Source: Rhodopseudomonas sp. BR0M22
Lineage (GTDB): Bacteria > Pseudomonadota > Alphaproteobacteria > Rhizobiales > Xanthobacteraceae
DNA length: 64,000 nt
Direction: 5' to 3'
Assembly (NCBI RefSeq): GCF_010907035.1
Contig: NZ_QUMK01000005.1
Location: forward strand, 40,754-104,753
This document shows positions 1 to 8,622 of the stretch, one piece after another; the first letter of the stretch is position 1, and every line of letters begins with the position of its first letter. The notes under the pieces were generated by a model. The model saw only the letters and a program-made list of their open reading frames with translations. It had not been told where the DNA came from and did no database searches. The translations under genes and the position numbers were made by a program.

Positions 1-348
1 CATTCGCACACGGCAACGTTCATACCGAGCGGCGGCGGTGGCGGTACGCCGACGACCGTCCAGGCCTTGAGCGGCGTGGCTGCCGGTTCGCTGACGGGCA
101 CGCCGGCCGCCGGATCGCAACTGGCCAACACGGCTCCTGGCGGCGCCTCTCAGCCGAAAATCTACGCGCCGGCGGGGACCGCGGGCACGCCTGTCAATCT
201 TGGCGGGGTGAGCGGCGGCGGTGGGATTACCGGCGGTACTGTGCAGATCGGGAATACCGGTGGTAATGTGCCGTTTGACATTCTGCCGCCCTACCTCGCA
301 CTGCGCAGCAATATCTGCTTGTCGGGAATTTATCCCACGCGCGGGTGA
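1..348 (+). CDS. Phage tail-collar / microcystin-dependent family protein, C-terminal fragment
   Basis: The reading frame is open from the window edge, so the start lies upstream; 115 codons remain. The visible part is Gly/Thr/Ala-rich and low in complexity, and ends in a hydrophobic closing segment (PPYLALRSNICLSGIYPTRG). That resembles the terminal signature of tail-collar (MdpB-type) proteins, which usually reads like QPYLALNYIIALQGIFPSRN. Known members are homologous to phage tail-fibre collar domains and often occur as chromosomal tandem sets outside prophages; their role is unsettled. A strong hairpin follows the stop. The neighbouring DUF6916-like and GNAT genes agree with a recurring cassette I remember from Bradyrhizobium and Xanthomonas. 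Family assignment rests on the C-terminus only. Confidence 0.6.
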   Translation, partial: HSHTATFIPSGGGGGTPTTVQALSGVAAGSLTGTPAAGSQLANTAPGGASQPKIYAPAGTAGTPVNLGGVSGGGGITGGTVQIGNTGGNVPFDILPPYLALRSNICLSGIYPTRG

Positions 349-360
349 GACGCCCCATGA

Positions 361-393
361 GCGGGCTCGCGTCGCAAGGTGACGCGAGCCCGC
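361..393. terminator. Hairpin between two convergent genes
   Basis: A perfect 13-bp inverted repeat (361-373 with 381-393) with a 7-base loop lies between the convergent tail-collar gene and the DUF6916-like gene. There is no T-tract on either side, so it may act as a bidirectional transcript end or RNA stabiliser rather than a textbook intrinsic terminator. Confidence 0.55.
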
Positions 394-413
394 CGCCGCG
401 GAGGCGTGGCTGC

Positions 414-701
414 TCAGCTGAAAACAGCCTGATAATGGCGGCGGCCGTTATTTGGTTGCAACTGAGAGATCAGGATCGTGTAGGGGCCGCCCCGGCCGCA
501 ATCGAATTCATAGGCGCCATCGAGTAGGTACACATCATCCGGGGACTCGAAGAACAGGCTGAATGGCTCACGCTCGGCGCCGACGAATACCGGCTTGCGC
601 TGCAGCCTGACCAGCGTGAGTTCCACTGGCTCGGGGATGGTCGCGACGCGAACGGCGCGCCCAATCCAAGGTTCGAAATCTTCCGGCTTCATCAGATACA
701 T
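414..701 (-). CDS. DUF6916-like small protein
   Basis: 95-residue protein with no signal peptide or membrane segment. The sequence alternates hydrophobic and charged residues, consistent with a small beta-rich fold: a 'FSLFFESP' strand, then 'VYLLDGAYEF', then 'YTILISQL'. I recall DUF6916 proteins of this size and pattern encoded next to tail-collar (MdpB-like) genes, where they may fold with or assemble on the fibre protein. That role is inference from neighbourhood. It is convergent with the tail-collar gene and divergent from the GNAT gene. A start at 701 gives the full conserved-looking N-terminus (MYLMKPEDFEPW); a second Met four codons in is an alternative. Confidence 0.55.
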   Translation of the reverse strand: MYLMKPEDFEPWIGRAVRVATIPEPVELTLVRLQRKPVFVGAEREPFSLFFESPDDVYLLDGAYEFDCGRGGPYTILISQLQPNNGRRHYQAVFS

Positions 702-887
702 CTGTTGCCTCGGTCGCGTTCAAAGTGATGTCGGTGGCTTGCAAATCACAGGTCATACAAGTGCATTCGTGTTTCGCAGGTTCTGCGGTTTCATCGAACG
801 TCGAATGATTAGTGCATTGTAGCGATCTGGGGAGACGTCAATGATGCGCGTCAATCGGGTGGGCGATCGAAGAGGGCGGAAGCCTCT

Positions 888-1478
888 GTGAGTGGCATCG
901 CTGCATATTTCCGGCTCGATGCGCAGGGGCTGAGGATCGCCCCGCAGGTGGCCGCTGACGATGCGTTCTGCCGTCGCCTTTCCGACGCGGTGTTGCGTGA
1001 GCAATTCGTGCAGATGGGGGTGCAAGGTCGATTGCTCGCCGTCCTGCTGGATCAGCAGTTTGAGGCGCAGCGGACCGGTTACCGGCAAAGTTTTCCCGAA
1101 GCAGAGTATTTCGTGGTTACGGAGCGAGGCGCCGCGGTCGGCCGCGTTGTGACCGTGCTCGAGGCCACCGACGCTGGGCCGCAAGATCGAGACGCTCCGT
1201 CCGGGAGGTCGCCAGAACGGTCGCGAACTTATGATGGGCTCCGGCTCGTCGATATTGCGCTGCTACCATCCGCTCAGGGGCGTGGCATTGGCCGCGAGGT
1301 GATCGGCGGCCTGGTGCGCGCTGCGGGAAAGATGGGGCTGCGGCGGCTGACGTTGTCGGTTCAGCCGTCCAACGATCGGGCCAGAAGGCTTTATCTTCGG
1401 TTGGGATTTGTCGAAACCGGAGGGGAGGCGTTGCGCGAGATGATGATGCCGTTGAGCGGATCGCGGCAGGTGGCCTGA
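888..1478 (+). CDS. GNAT family N-acetyltransferase
   Basis: 196 residues. The C-terminal half carries the GNAT acetyl-CoA signature: a 'LVDIALLPSAQGRGIGREVIGGL' stretch (motif A, Q/RxxGxG/A form) at about residues 121-143 and a motif-B-like 'NDRARRLYLRLGFVETG' at about 168-184. The family transfers an acetyl group from acetyl-CoA to an amine; the substrate here is unknown. The N-terminal 80 residues are not recognisable. The start is a GTG at 888; the ATG pair at 841-846 is out of frame. It sits beside tail-collar and DUF6916-like genes, which I remember as a recurring set. Confidence 0.8.
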   Translation: MSGIAAYFRLDAQGLRIAPQVAADDAFCRRLSDAVLREQFVQMGVQGRLLAVLLDQQFEAQRTGYRQSFPEAEYFVVTERGAAVGRVVTVLEATDAGPQDRDAPSGRSPERSRTYDGLRLVDIALLPSAQGRGIGREVIGGLVRAAGKMGLRRLTLSVQPSNDRARRLYLRLGFVETGGEALREMMMPLSGSRQVA

Positions 1479-1510
1479 TCCCAGGCGCTGCACGAGCCGC
1501 TCCAGAAACA

Positions 1511-1539
1511 CGATGGCCGGGGGATTGCCCCGGCCATCG
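1511..1539. terminator. Bidirectional hairpin between GNAT and binding-protein genes
   Basis: A perfect 12-bp stem (1511-1522 with 1528-1539) and 5-base loop sits midway between two convergent genes, the usual place for a shared transcript end. No clear T-run follows on either strand. Confidence 0.6.
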
Positions 1540-1568
1540 CGGATCATCGGGCGGTCGGGTGCACGCAG

Positions 1569-2795
1569 CTATTTCTTCACCAGCGGGCACTCGCTGTCCG
1601 CCAGCGGACGCGCAGCGTCTTCGGCGGAGATGTCGGCGACTTTCTTGTAGTAGTCCCACGGGCCCTTGGACTCGGCCGGCGATTTCACTTCGAACAGGAA
1701 CGCCGGCACCATGCGGCGGCCGTCGGCGCGGATCACCGATTTGCCGAACGGCAGATCGTCCGCCGGGATTTCTTTCATCTTGGCGACGACCTTGGCGCCG
1801 TCATGCGGATTGCCGCCCATCGCTTCCAGCGTCTTCAGATAGTGCAGCACCGCGGCATACACGCCGGCCTGGGTCATCGACGGTTTGGCGTTGTTCTTGG
1901 CCTGCTTCTGGAAGCGGTCCGCGAACGCACGGGTGTTGTCGTTGAGGTCCCAATAGTAGGACTCGGTGAAGGTCAGGCCTTGCGCCGTCTTCAGCCCGAG
2001 CGAGTGCACGTCGTTGATGAACAGCAGCAGCGCGGCGAGCTTTTGACCGCCCGCGGTGATTCCGAACTCCGCGGCCTGCTTGATCGAGTTGGTGGTGTCG
2101 CCGCCGGCATTGGCGAGGCCGATCACCTTGGCCTTCGACGCCTGCGCTTGCAGCAGGAACGACGAGAAGTCCGGGGTGTTCAGCGGATGCTTGACGCTGC
2201 CGACCACCTTGCCGCCATTGGCCTTGACGACCGCGGTGGTGTCGCGCTCGAGCGCGGCGCCGAACGCGTAGTCGGCGGTGAGGAAGAACCAGGTATCACC
2301 GCCGGCCTTGGTCAGCGCCTGACCCGTGCCGTGCGCCAGCATATAAGTGTCGTAGGTCATCGAGATGGTGTTGGCGTTGCACGCCTTGCCGGTCAGGTCG
2401 GCGCTGGCGCCGCCCGAGTTCATCAGGATGCTGTTCTTCTCTTTGACCAGATTGCTGATCGCGAGCGCGACGCCCGAATTCGGCGTGTCGGTGATCAGGT
2501 CGACCTTGTCGACGTCGATCCACTGCCGCGCCAGGTTGACGCCGACGTCCGGTTTGTTCTGGTGATCGCCGGAGACCAGTTCGATCTTCCAGCCCTTCGC
2601 TTCGAGCCCGGAATCGGCGATCGCCATCTTCGCGGCGACCACTGAGTTCGGGCCGCCGATGTCGGCGTACAGGCTCGACATGTCGTTAAGTACGCCGATC
2701 TTGGCGGTCTTGTCGCCGGACTGGGCCGACGCCGGCAGGATCAACGCCGCACTCACCAACGCAGCAGCGATGGCGTGCGAGAACACTCCTCTCAT
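1569..2795 (-). CDS. ABC transporter substrate-binding protein, branched-chain amino-acid (HAAT) type
   Basis: Predicted periplasmic binding protein of 408 residues, Leu/Ile/Val-binding (periplasmic-binding fold type I) family. A Sec signal peptide ends near 'ILPASAQSG' (residues 18-25). The mature part begins with the typical 'AKIGVLNDMSSLYADIGGPNSVVAAKMAIADSG'. The ligand cannot be read from sequence; this subfamily includes binders of amino acids, amides and aromatic acids. The start at 2795 is chosen because a GGGGGAAG ribosome binding site precedes it and the signal peptide begins there; an upstream in-frame extension to 2858 looks non-coding. No permease or ATPase gene is adjacent, so it is an orphan binding protein, common in this family of bacteria. 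Confidence 0.85.
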   Translation of the reverse strand: MRGVFSHAIAAALVSAALILPASAQSGDKTAKIGVLNDMSSLYADIGGPNSVVAAKMAIADSGLEAKGWKIELVSGDHQNKPDVGVNLARQWIDVDKVDLITDTPNSGVALAISNLVKEKNSILMNSGGASADLTGKACNANTISMTYDTYMLAHGTGQALTKAGGDTWFFLTADYAFGAALERDTTAVVKANGGKVVGSVKHPLNTPDFSSFLLQAQASKAKVIGLANAGGDTTNSIKQAAEFGITAGGQKLAALLLFINDVHSLGLKTAQGLTFTESYYWDLNDNTRAFADRFQKQAKNNAKPSMTQAGVYAAVLHYLKTLEAMGGNPHDGAKVVAKMKEIPADDLPFGKSVIRADGRRMVPAFLFEVKSPAESKGPWDYYKKVADISAEDAARPLADSECPLVKK

Positions 2796-2877
2796 CACTT
2801 CCCCCTTTGTATGGATAGCTGATTGACCGCGGATGTTTCCCCGCTTGCAGTCAGTCAATCGCGCTGCCGGGCCGAAG

Positions 2878-3621
2878 TCAATCGGCCTGGGGGTCTTTCA
2901 GGGTGCGAGACGGGCCGTCGAACAGCTTGCCGGTTTCGGTAAAGGAGGGCAGGCACAGCGGCAGCAACAGTTCCGCTGCCTGATCCGGCGTCGGCAGAGT
3001 TTCCGGGTCTTCTCCCGGCATCACGCTGGCGCGCAGCTTGGTGCGGGTCGGACCGGGATCGAACAGGTTGATGCGGATAGCCGTCGTATTCACGACTTCC
3101 TTGGCCCAAACCTGAACCAGCGTTTCCAGGGCGGCCTTCGATGCCGCATAGGGACCGCGATAGCCCGGTGCCTTGCCGCCGGCGAGCGAGGTCAGGAACA
3201 CGGCACGGCCGGCATCGGAGGCGCGCAGCAGCGGCTCCATGCAGCGAACGAGTTGGAAGTTCACATTCAGGTTGATGCCGATGACATCGAGCCACGGCTT
3301 CAGCTCGATATGGCCGAGCGGCGACGACGGGCCGCCGATGCCGGCGTTGCCGACCAGAACGTCGAGCTTGCCATGGCGTTCGTAGATCGTGCCGCCGAGG
3401 CGGCCGATCGCCTGATAGTCGGTGAGATCAAGCGGGACCAGCGTCAGCGGATGACCGCCGTCCTTGCGCACCTCGTCGTCGAGCTCCTCGAGGCCGCCCT
3501 GGGTGCGGGCAACGGCGATGACGTGCGCGCCGGCCTTGGCGAGCGCCTTGGCGGTGGCGTAGCCGATGCCGCGCGAGGCGCCGGTGACGAGAGCAATGCG
3601 GGAAGCGAGAGGTTGGGTCAT
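2878..3621 (-). CDS. SDR family NAD(P)-dependent oxidoreductase
   Basis: 247-residue classical short-chain dehydrogenase/reductase. The cofactor motif TGASRGIG lies near residues 13-20, the structural NAG motif in 'VGNAGIGG' near 88, and the catalytic set Ser (in 'FLTSLAGG'), Tyr and Lys (in 'YAASKAAL') near 140-160. The substrate is unknown. A Met twelve codons upstream (3657) is possible, but the chosen start places the Rossmann strand at the usual distance. It follows purF in the same direction after about 130 bases and may be co-transcribed with cvpA-purF. Confidence 0.85.
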   Translation of the reverse strand: MTQPLASRIALVTGASRGIGYATAKALAKAGAHVIAVARTQGGLEELDDEVRKDGGHPLTLVPLDLTDYQAIGRLGGTIYERHGKLDVLVGNAGIGGPSSPLGHIELKPWLDVIGINLNVNFQLVRCMEPLLRASDAGRAVFLTSLAGGKAPGYRGPYAASKAALETLVQVWAKEVVNTTAIRINLFDPGPTRTKLRASVMPGEDPETLPTPDQAAELLLPLCLPSFTETGKLFDGPSRTLKDPQAD

Positions 3622-3750
3622 GACAGGTCCGGCATAAGATATATCGCGTACTGTCATACGCGGACCGGACCCGAGTATCCATCCTCTAAAAGAGGTATCG
3701 AAGGCACCGTCATCGACAGAGTCGATGACGGTGTGAAACCGATCGCCGGG

Positions 3751-5280
3751 TCAGCTTGCTTCGGCGAGCAATGAGAGCTGCCGCGGCGCCGACTCAGTCT
3801 GATTGTGGTCGGTGAGGCCGGTCGGGTAGTCGCCGGTAAAGCAGTGGTCAGTGAACTTCGGCAACGCCGGATCGCGGCCCGGTTCACCCATCGCGCGATA
3901 GATGCCGTCGACCGACAGGAACGCCAGGGTGTCGGCGCCGATCAGGTCGCGCATCTCTTCGAGCGAATGCGTTGCGGCCAGCAGGCCGGCGCGATCCGGG
4001 GTGTCGATGCCGTAGTAGTCCGGGTGGGTGATCGGCGGCGAGGCGATGCGGAAGTGCACCTCGCGGGCGCCGGCATCGCGCATCATCTTCACGATCTTCT
4101 TCGACGTGGTGCCGCGGACGAGAGAGTCGTCGATCAGCACGATCCGCTTGCCTTCGATCGCGGCGCGGTTGGCCGAATGCTTCATCCGCACGCCGAGTTC
4201 GCGCACGCTCTGGGTCGGCTGGATGAAGGTGCGGCCGACATAGTGGTTGCGGATGATGCCGAGCTCGAACGGCACGCCGGACTGCCGCGAATAGCCGATC
4301 GCTGCCGGCACGCCGGAATCCGGCACTGGCACCACCACGTCGGATTCGACGTGGCTCTCGAGCGCGAGCTGGGCGCCGAACGCCTTGCGGACATCGTACA
4401 CCGAACGGCCACCGACCATCGAATCCGGCCGGGCGAAATAGATGTACTCGAAGATGCAGGGGCGGGGCGGCTGCGGCGGGAACGGCTTGTGGCTGGTCAC
4501 GCCGTGACGATCGAACACAACGACTTCGCCGGGCTCGACGTCGCGGACGTAATGCGCGCCGATGATGTCGAGCGCACAGGTCTCCGACGCCAGGATCGGG
4601 CAGCCGTCGAGTTCGCCGAGCACCAGCGGGCGGATGCCGAGCGGATCGCGGGCGCCGACCAGCTTCTTGTTGGTCAGCGACACCAGCGAATAGGCGCCTT
4701 CCAGCGCGCGCAGCGACTCGATGAAGCGCTCGATGAAGCGGGTCTTCTTGGAGTGCGCGACCAGATGCAGGATCACCTCGGTATCGGTGGTCGACTGCAT
4801 GATCGCGCCGCTGCGGATCAGCTCACGGCGCAGGGTGAGGCCGTTGGTGAGATTGCCGTTGTGGCCGACCGCGAAGCCGCCAGCGTTGAGCTCGGCGAAC
4901 AGCGGCTGGACGTTGCGCAGGATGGTCTCGCCGGTCGTCGAATAGCGAACGTGGCCGATCGCCGAATTGCCCGGCAGCCGCGCGATCACGTCGGCGCGGG
5001 AGAAGGTGTCACCGACCAGGCCGAGGCGACGCTCGGAATGAAACCGGCCGTTGTCGAACGACACGATGCCGGCGGCTTCCTGACCGCGGTGCTGCAGCGC
5101 GTGCAGGCCGAGCGCGGTGATCGCGGCGGCATCGGGGTGCCCGAAAATGCCGAACACGCCGCACTCTTCGCGCAGCGTGTCACCGTCGGTATCGAAAACG
5201 GTCTCGTCGAGGATATGTTGGTCGCGAGCGTCCGAAGAGGGCGTTGCGGCGTCGTCGGAAGAGCTGGGCATCGCGTCCAT
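3751..5280 (-). CDS. purF: Amidophosphoribosyltransferase
   Basis: First committed step of purine synthesis: glutamine plus PRPP gives 5-phosphoribosylamine. The glutaminase nucleophile is the Cys of 'EECGVFGIFGH' (about residue 40), preceded by a propeptide that is normally cleaved, as in Bacillus-type enzymes. The PRPP-binding loop 'VLIDDSLVRGTTSKKI' is intact. The length of about 509 residues fits the family. The start is uncertain: ATGs at 5292, 5280 and 5271 all lie in the poorly conserved propeptide, with an AAAGGGG sequence just before 5280. The gene follows cvpA directly, the same order as in E. coli. Confidence 0.95.
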   Translation of the reverse strand: MDAMPSSSDDAATPSSDARDQHILDETVFDTDGDTLREECGVFGIFGHPDAAAITALGLHALQHRGQEAAGIVSFDNGRFHSERRLGLVGDTFSRADVIARLPGNSAIGHVRYSTTGETILRNVQPLFAELNAGGFAVGHNGNLTNGLTLRRELIRSGAIMQSTTDTEVILHLVAHSKKTRFIERFIESLRALEGAYSLVSLTNKKLVGARDPLGIRPLVLGELDGCPILASETCALDIIGAHYVRDVEPGEVVVFDRHGVTSHKPFPPQPPRPCIFEYIYFARPDSMVGGRSVYDVRKAFGAQLALESHVESDVVVPVPDSGVPAAIGYSRQSGVPFELGIIRNHYVGRTFIQPTQSVRELGVRMKHSANRAAIEGKRIVLIDDSLVRGTTSKKIVKMMRDAGAREVHFRIASPPITHPDYYGIDTPDRAGLLAATHSLEEMRDLIGADTLAFLSVDGIYRAMGEPGRDPALPKFTDHCFTGDYPTGLTDHNQTESAPRQLSLLAEAS

Positions 5281-5303
5281 CGCCCCTTTCATGTGGGACA
5301 CGC

Positions 5304-5939
5304 TCAACGCGTGGCCGGTTTGCCCTCTATCAGCTTTTTCAGGCCGTCACGGGCGGGTTTGCTGTAGCCGTCACTGGTGCCGGGAGCAGCCGAATCGTCG
5401 GTCTGCTGCTGCTCGTCCTCCGGCTTGTTCTTCTTGAACCGCTTCAAGATGGTATTTTCAGGGTCGTCCGGCAAGAGCGTCATCAGCCAATCGCCGGTTC
5501 CCTGCAGAACGGTGCGCGACTTGGCGTTGGTGACCCATTCGGGGCGCTGCTTGTCCGGCACCAGCCAGTTGAAGAACAGATACGCCACCACCACGATCAA
5601 AAGGCCGCGGGCCAGACCGAACAGGAAGCCGAGGGTGCGGTCGAGCGCGCCGATGCGCGAATCCAGGATCATGTCCGAGATCCGCACCGTGATGATCGAC
5701 ACGATGATCAGGGTGCCGAGGAACACGCCGGCGATCACCACCACGGCGGCGACCGTCTCGGACGAGAAATAGGTCCGCGCCATCGGCATCAGCTTCTGGA
5801 ACGCGTACAGCGTCACCAGGGCGGCGGCGCCCCAGGCCGCGATCGACAGCACTTCGCGCATGAAGCCGCGCACCATCGCCAATAGGCCCGACACCAACAT
5901 CACCGCGAGAACAACGAGATCGAGGATGGTAATCGGCAT
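5304..5939 (-). CDS. cvpA: CvpA family inner-membrane protein
   Basis: 211 residues with about four hydrophobic membrane segments in the first 130 residues (starting 'ILDLVVLAVMLVSGLLAMVRG') and a charged cytoplasmic tail rich in Lys, Asp and Gln. The family was named for colicin V production in E. coli and is usually linked to purF; its molecular function is unclear, with reported effects on envelope stress and secretion. The stop lies within about 25 bases of purF, so the two are almost certainly one transcript. Confidence 0.9.
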   Translation of the reverse strand: MPITILDLVVLAVMLVSGLLAMVRGFMREVLSIAAWGAAALVTLYAFQKLMPMARTYFSSETVAAVVVIAGVFLGTLIIVSIITVRISDMILDSRIGALDRTLGFLFGLARGLLIVVVAYLFFNWLVPDKQRPEWVTNAKSRTVLQGTGDWLMTLLPDDPENTILKRFKKNKPEDEQQQTDDSAAPGTSDGYSKPARDGLKKLIEGKPATR

Positions 5940-6152
5940 CGGCAGGTCAGGTCCGCTCGGTCAGCACAACGGCGAATCGGCGTGCACGGTATCGGCACAG
6001 GTGACGGTGGTATGGCACGCGGCGCAAGGTCAGAAAACTGTTCCGGTCCGCCTCGTCACAGCAATGTTCCGCTGGGTTAAGGCTTGGTGGCCGGATACGT
6101 TCAGCTTGCGCGCGCGTTGTATAGCGGCGCGTCTTGCAAACGTCACGCCGCT

Positions 6153-7610
<1,458 letters not shown>

Positions 7611-7648
7611 CGCGTGCTCGGCTGGACCGGGGGAGATATGTTATTGAT

Positions 7649-7663
7649 GTTCATAGTTTGTTC
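7649..7663. promoter_or_regulatory. Candidate LexA (SOS) box upstream of radA
   Basis: Perfect direct repeat GTTC-N7-GTTC, which is the LexA box described for alphaproteobacteria. It ends 39 bases from the radA start and overlaps the region just downstream of a TTGACG -35-like hexamer on the radA strand. The spacer and flanks are AT-rich compared with the surroundings. Binding is inferred, not shown. Confidence 0.55.
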
Positions 7664-7759
7664 TATTCGTCAACGGTCCAGCAGACAGCCGCCGACGTTT
7701 GGTCGAGAATGGGAGTGAACTCGGGCGCCCGCCCGGAGCGCGATTGGGACAGACCGGAC

Positions 7760-8152
7760 ATGAAGATCGCCATTCCGACCCAGGACTGGGCCACGATCAG
7801 CGGCCATGCCGGGCAGGCGTCGCGCTGGATGGTGTACGATCTTTCGGCGCATCGCGACGGCCGGCCGCTGCCGCCGCCGTCGCGTGTCGAACTGGCCAAG
7901 GAACAGCTGCCGCATTATTTCAAGGACGACGGCCCGCATCCGCTCGACGGCGTCGAGCTGATCGTCGCCGGCAGCGCCGGCGACGGCTACGTTCGTCACA
8001 TGAAGAAGCGCGGCGCCGATGTGCTGCTCACCGGCGAGACCGACCCGGCGACCGCGATCGATCTGATCATCAAGGGCGAGACGCTGCCGGACCAGCGCTT
8101 TGACATCACCACGACGCTGTGCCGGCTGCGGGATATGTTCTCCCGGCACTGA
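7760..8152 (+). CDS. NifX/NifB C-terminal-like (dinitrogenase iron-molybdenum cofactor family) protein
   Basis: 130 residues. The opening 'MKIAIPTQDWATISGHAGQASRWMVYDL' matches the start pattern of the NifX/NafY/NifB C-terminal domain, which binds FeMo-cofactor precursors in nitrogenase assembly. No other nif gene is nearby, and such stand-alone domains occur widely in non-nif settings. There is no Cys-rich site. The start at 7760 is chosen because the family fold begins with this MKIA strand; the upstream in-frame extension is not family-like. It diverges from radA, and the SOS-like site lies between them, roughly 100 bases upstream of this gene. Confidence 0.65.
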   Translation: MKIAIPTQDWATISGHAGQASRWMVYDLSAHRDGRPLPPPSRVELAKEQLPHYFKDDGPHPLDGVELIVAGSAGDGYVRHMKKRGADVLLTGETDPATAIDLIIKGETLPDQRFDITTTLCRLRDMFSRH

Positions 8153-8213
8153 CGGCGGTTCGGCTCGCGCGCGACCGTAGGCGGCTCGCTCGAAAGCGTT
8201 TTAGAATAGTCCG

Positions 8214-8474
8214 ATGATGCGTAACGATCGGGACAAGCGGGACTACGAGCGGCGGAAATGGCGGCAGGTCGCCGGCCATTTCGGGATGGGTGCGGCGTTC
8301 GGAGCGCTGTTCGCAGCGATCGTGCTGTACAACAATTACTTCGGCCTGTCGGGCGTGATCGCGACCAGCGAGGCGCCGACCCTGGTGCGGATCATCTTCG
8401 TAGTCGGCGTCGCCGGATCGTTCGCCTTCATGGCGGCGATCACCGGATTTCTGTTTTTGGTGCACGAGGATTGA
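8214..8474 (+). CDS. Small two-segment membrane protein, function unknown
   Basis: 86 residues. A highly charged N-terminus ('RNDRDKRDYERRKWRQ') is followed by two hydrophobic segments (about 27-45 and 60-82). This resembles small inner-membrane proteins that recur beside alr/dnaB in this family, but I do not recognise a named family. The start has two adjacent ATG codons and no clear ribosome binding site. It is read in the same direction as the NifX-like gene, 61 bases downstream. Confidence 0.6.
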   Translation: MMRNDRDKRDYERRKWRQVAGHFGMGAAFGALFAAIVLYNNYFGLSGVIATSEAPTLVRIIFVVGVAGSFAFMAAITGFLFLVHED

Positions 8475-8520
8475 GCCGCACCTGCACGCGCGCGCTCATG
8501 ATTTCCGCGGGTCATCTCCA

Positions 8521-8604
8521 CGTCATTGCGAGGAGCGCCGCGACGAAGCAATCCATGAACTGAGTGTTCGGCGCTTGGATTGCTTCGCTTCGCTCGCAAT
8601 GACG
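8521..8604. repeat. REP-like imperfect palindromic intergenic element
   Basis: An 84-base element bounded by CGTCATTGCGAG and its complement CTCGCAATGACG. An inner arm 'GAAGCAATCCA' pairs with 'TGGATTGCTTC'. It lies between the convergent membrane-protein and alr genes. The 'CGTCATTGCGAG...GAAGCAATCC' type is a repeat I remember as dispersed in Rhodopseudomonas and Bradyrhizobium genomes; only one copy is seen here. It could form a long transcript-end hairpin. Confidence 0.75.
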
Positions 8605-8622
8605 TCGGCGGGTGACGTGCTC

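Noticed and set aside
3805..5367. Long rightward open frame (520 codons) opposite purF
   Set aside because: It mirrors purF in high-GC DNA; the product is Arg/Ala/Gly/Asp-rich with no family resemblance, while purF is unmistakable.
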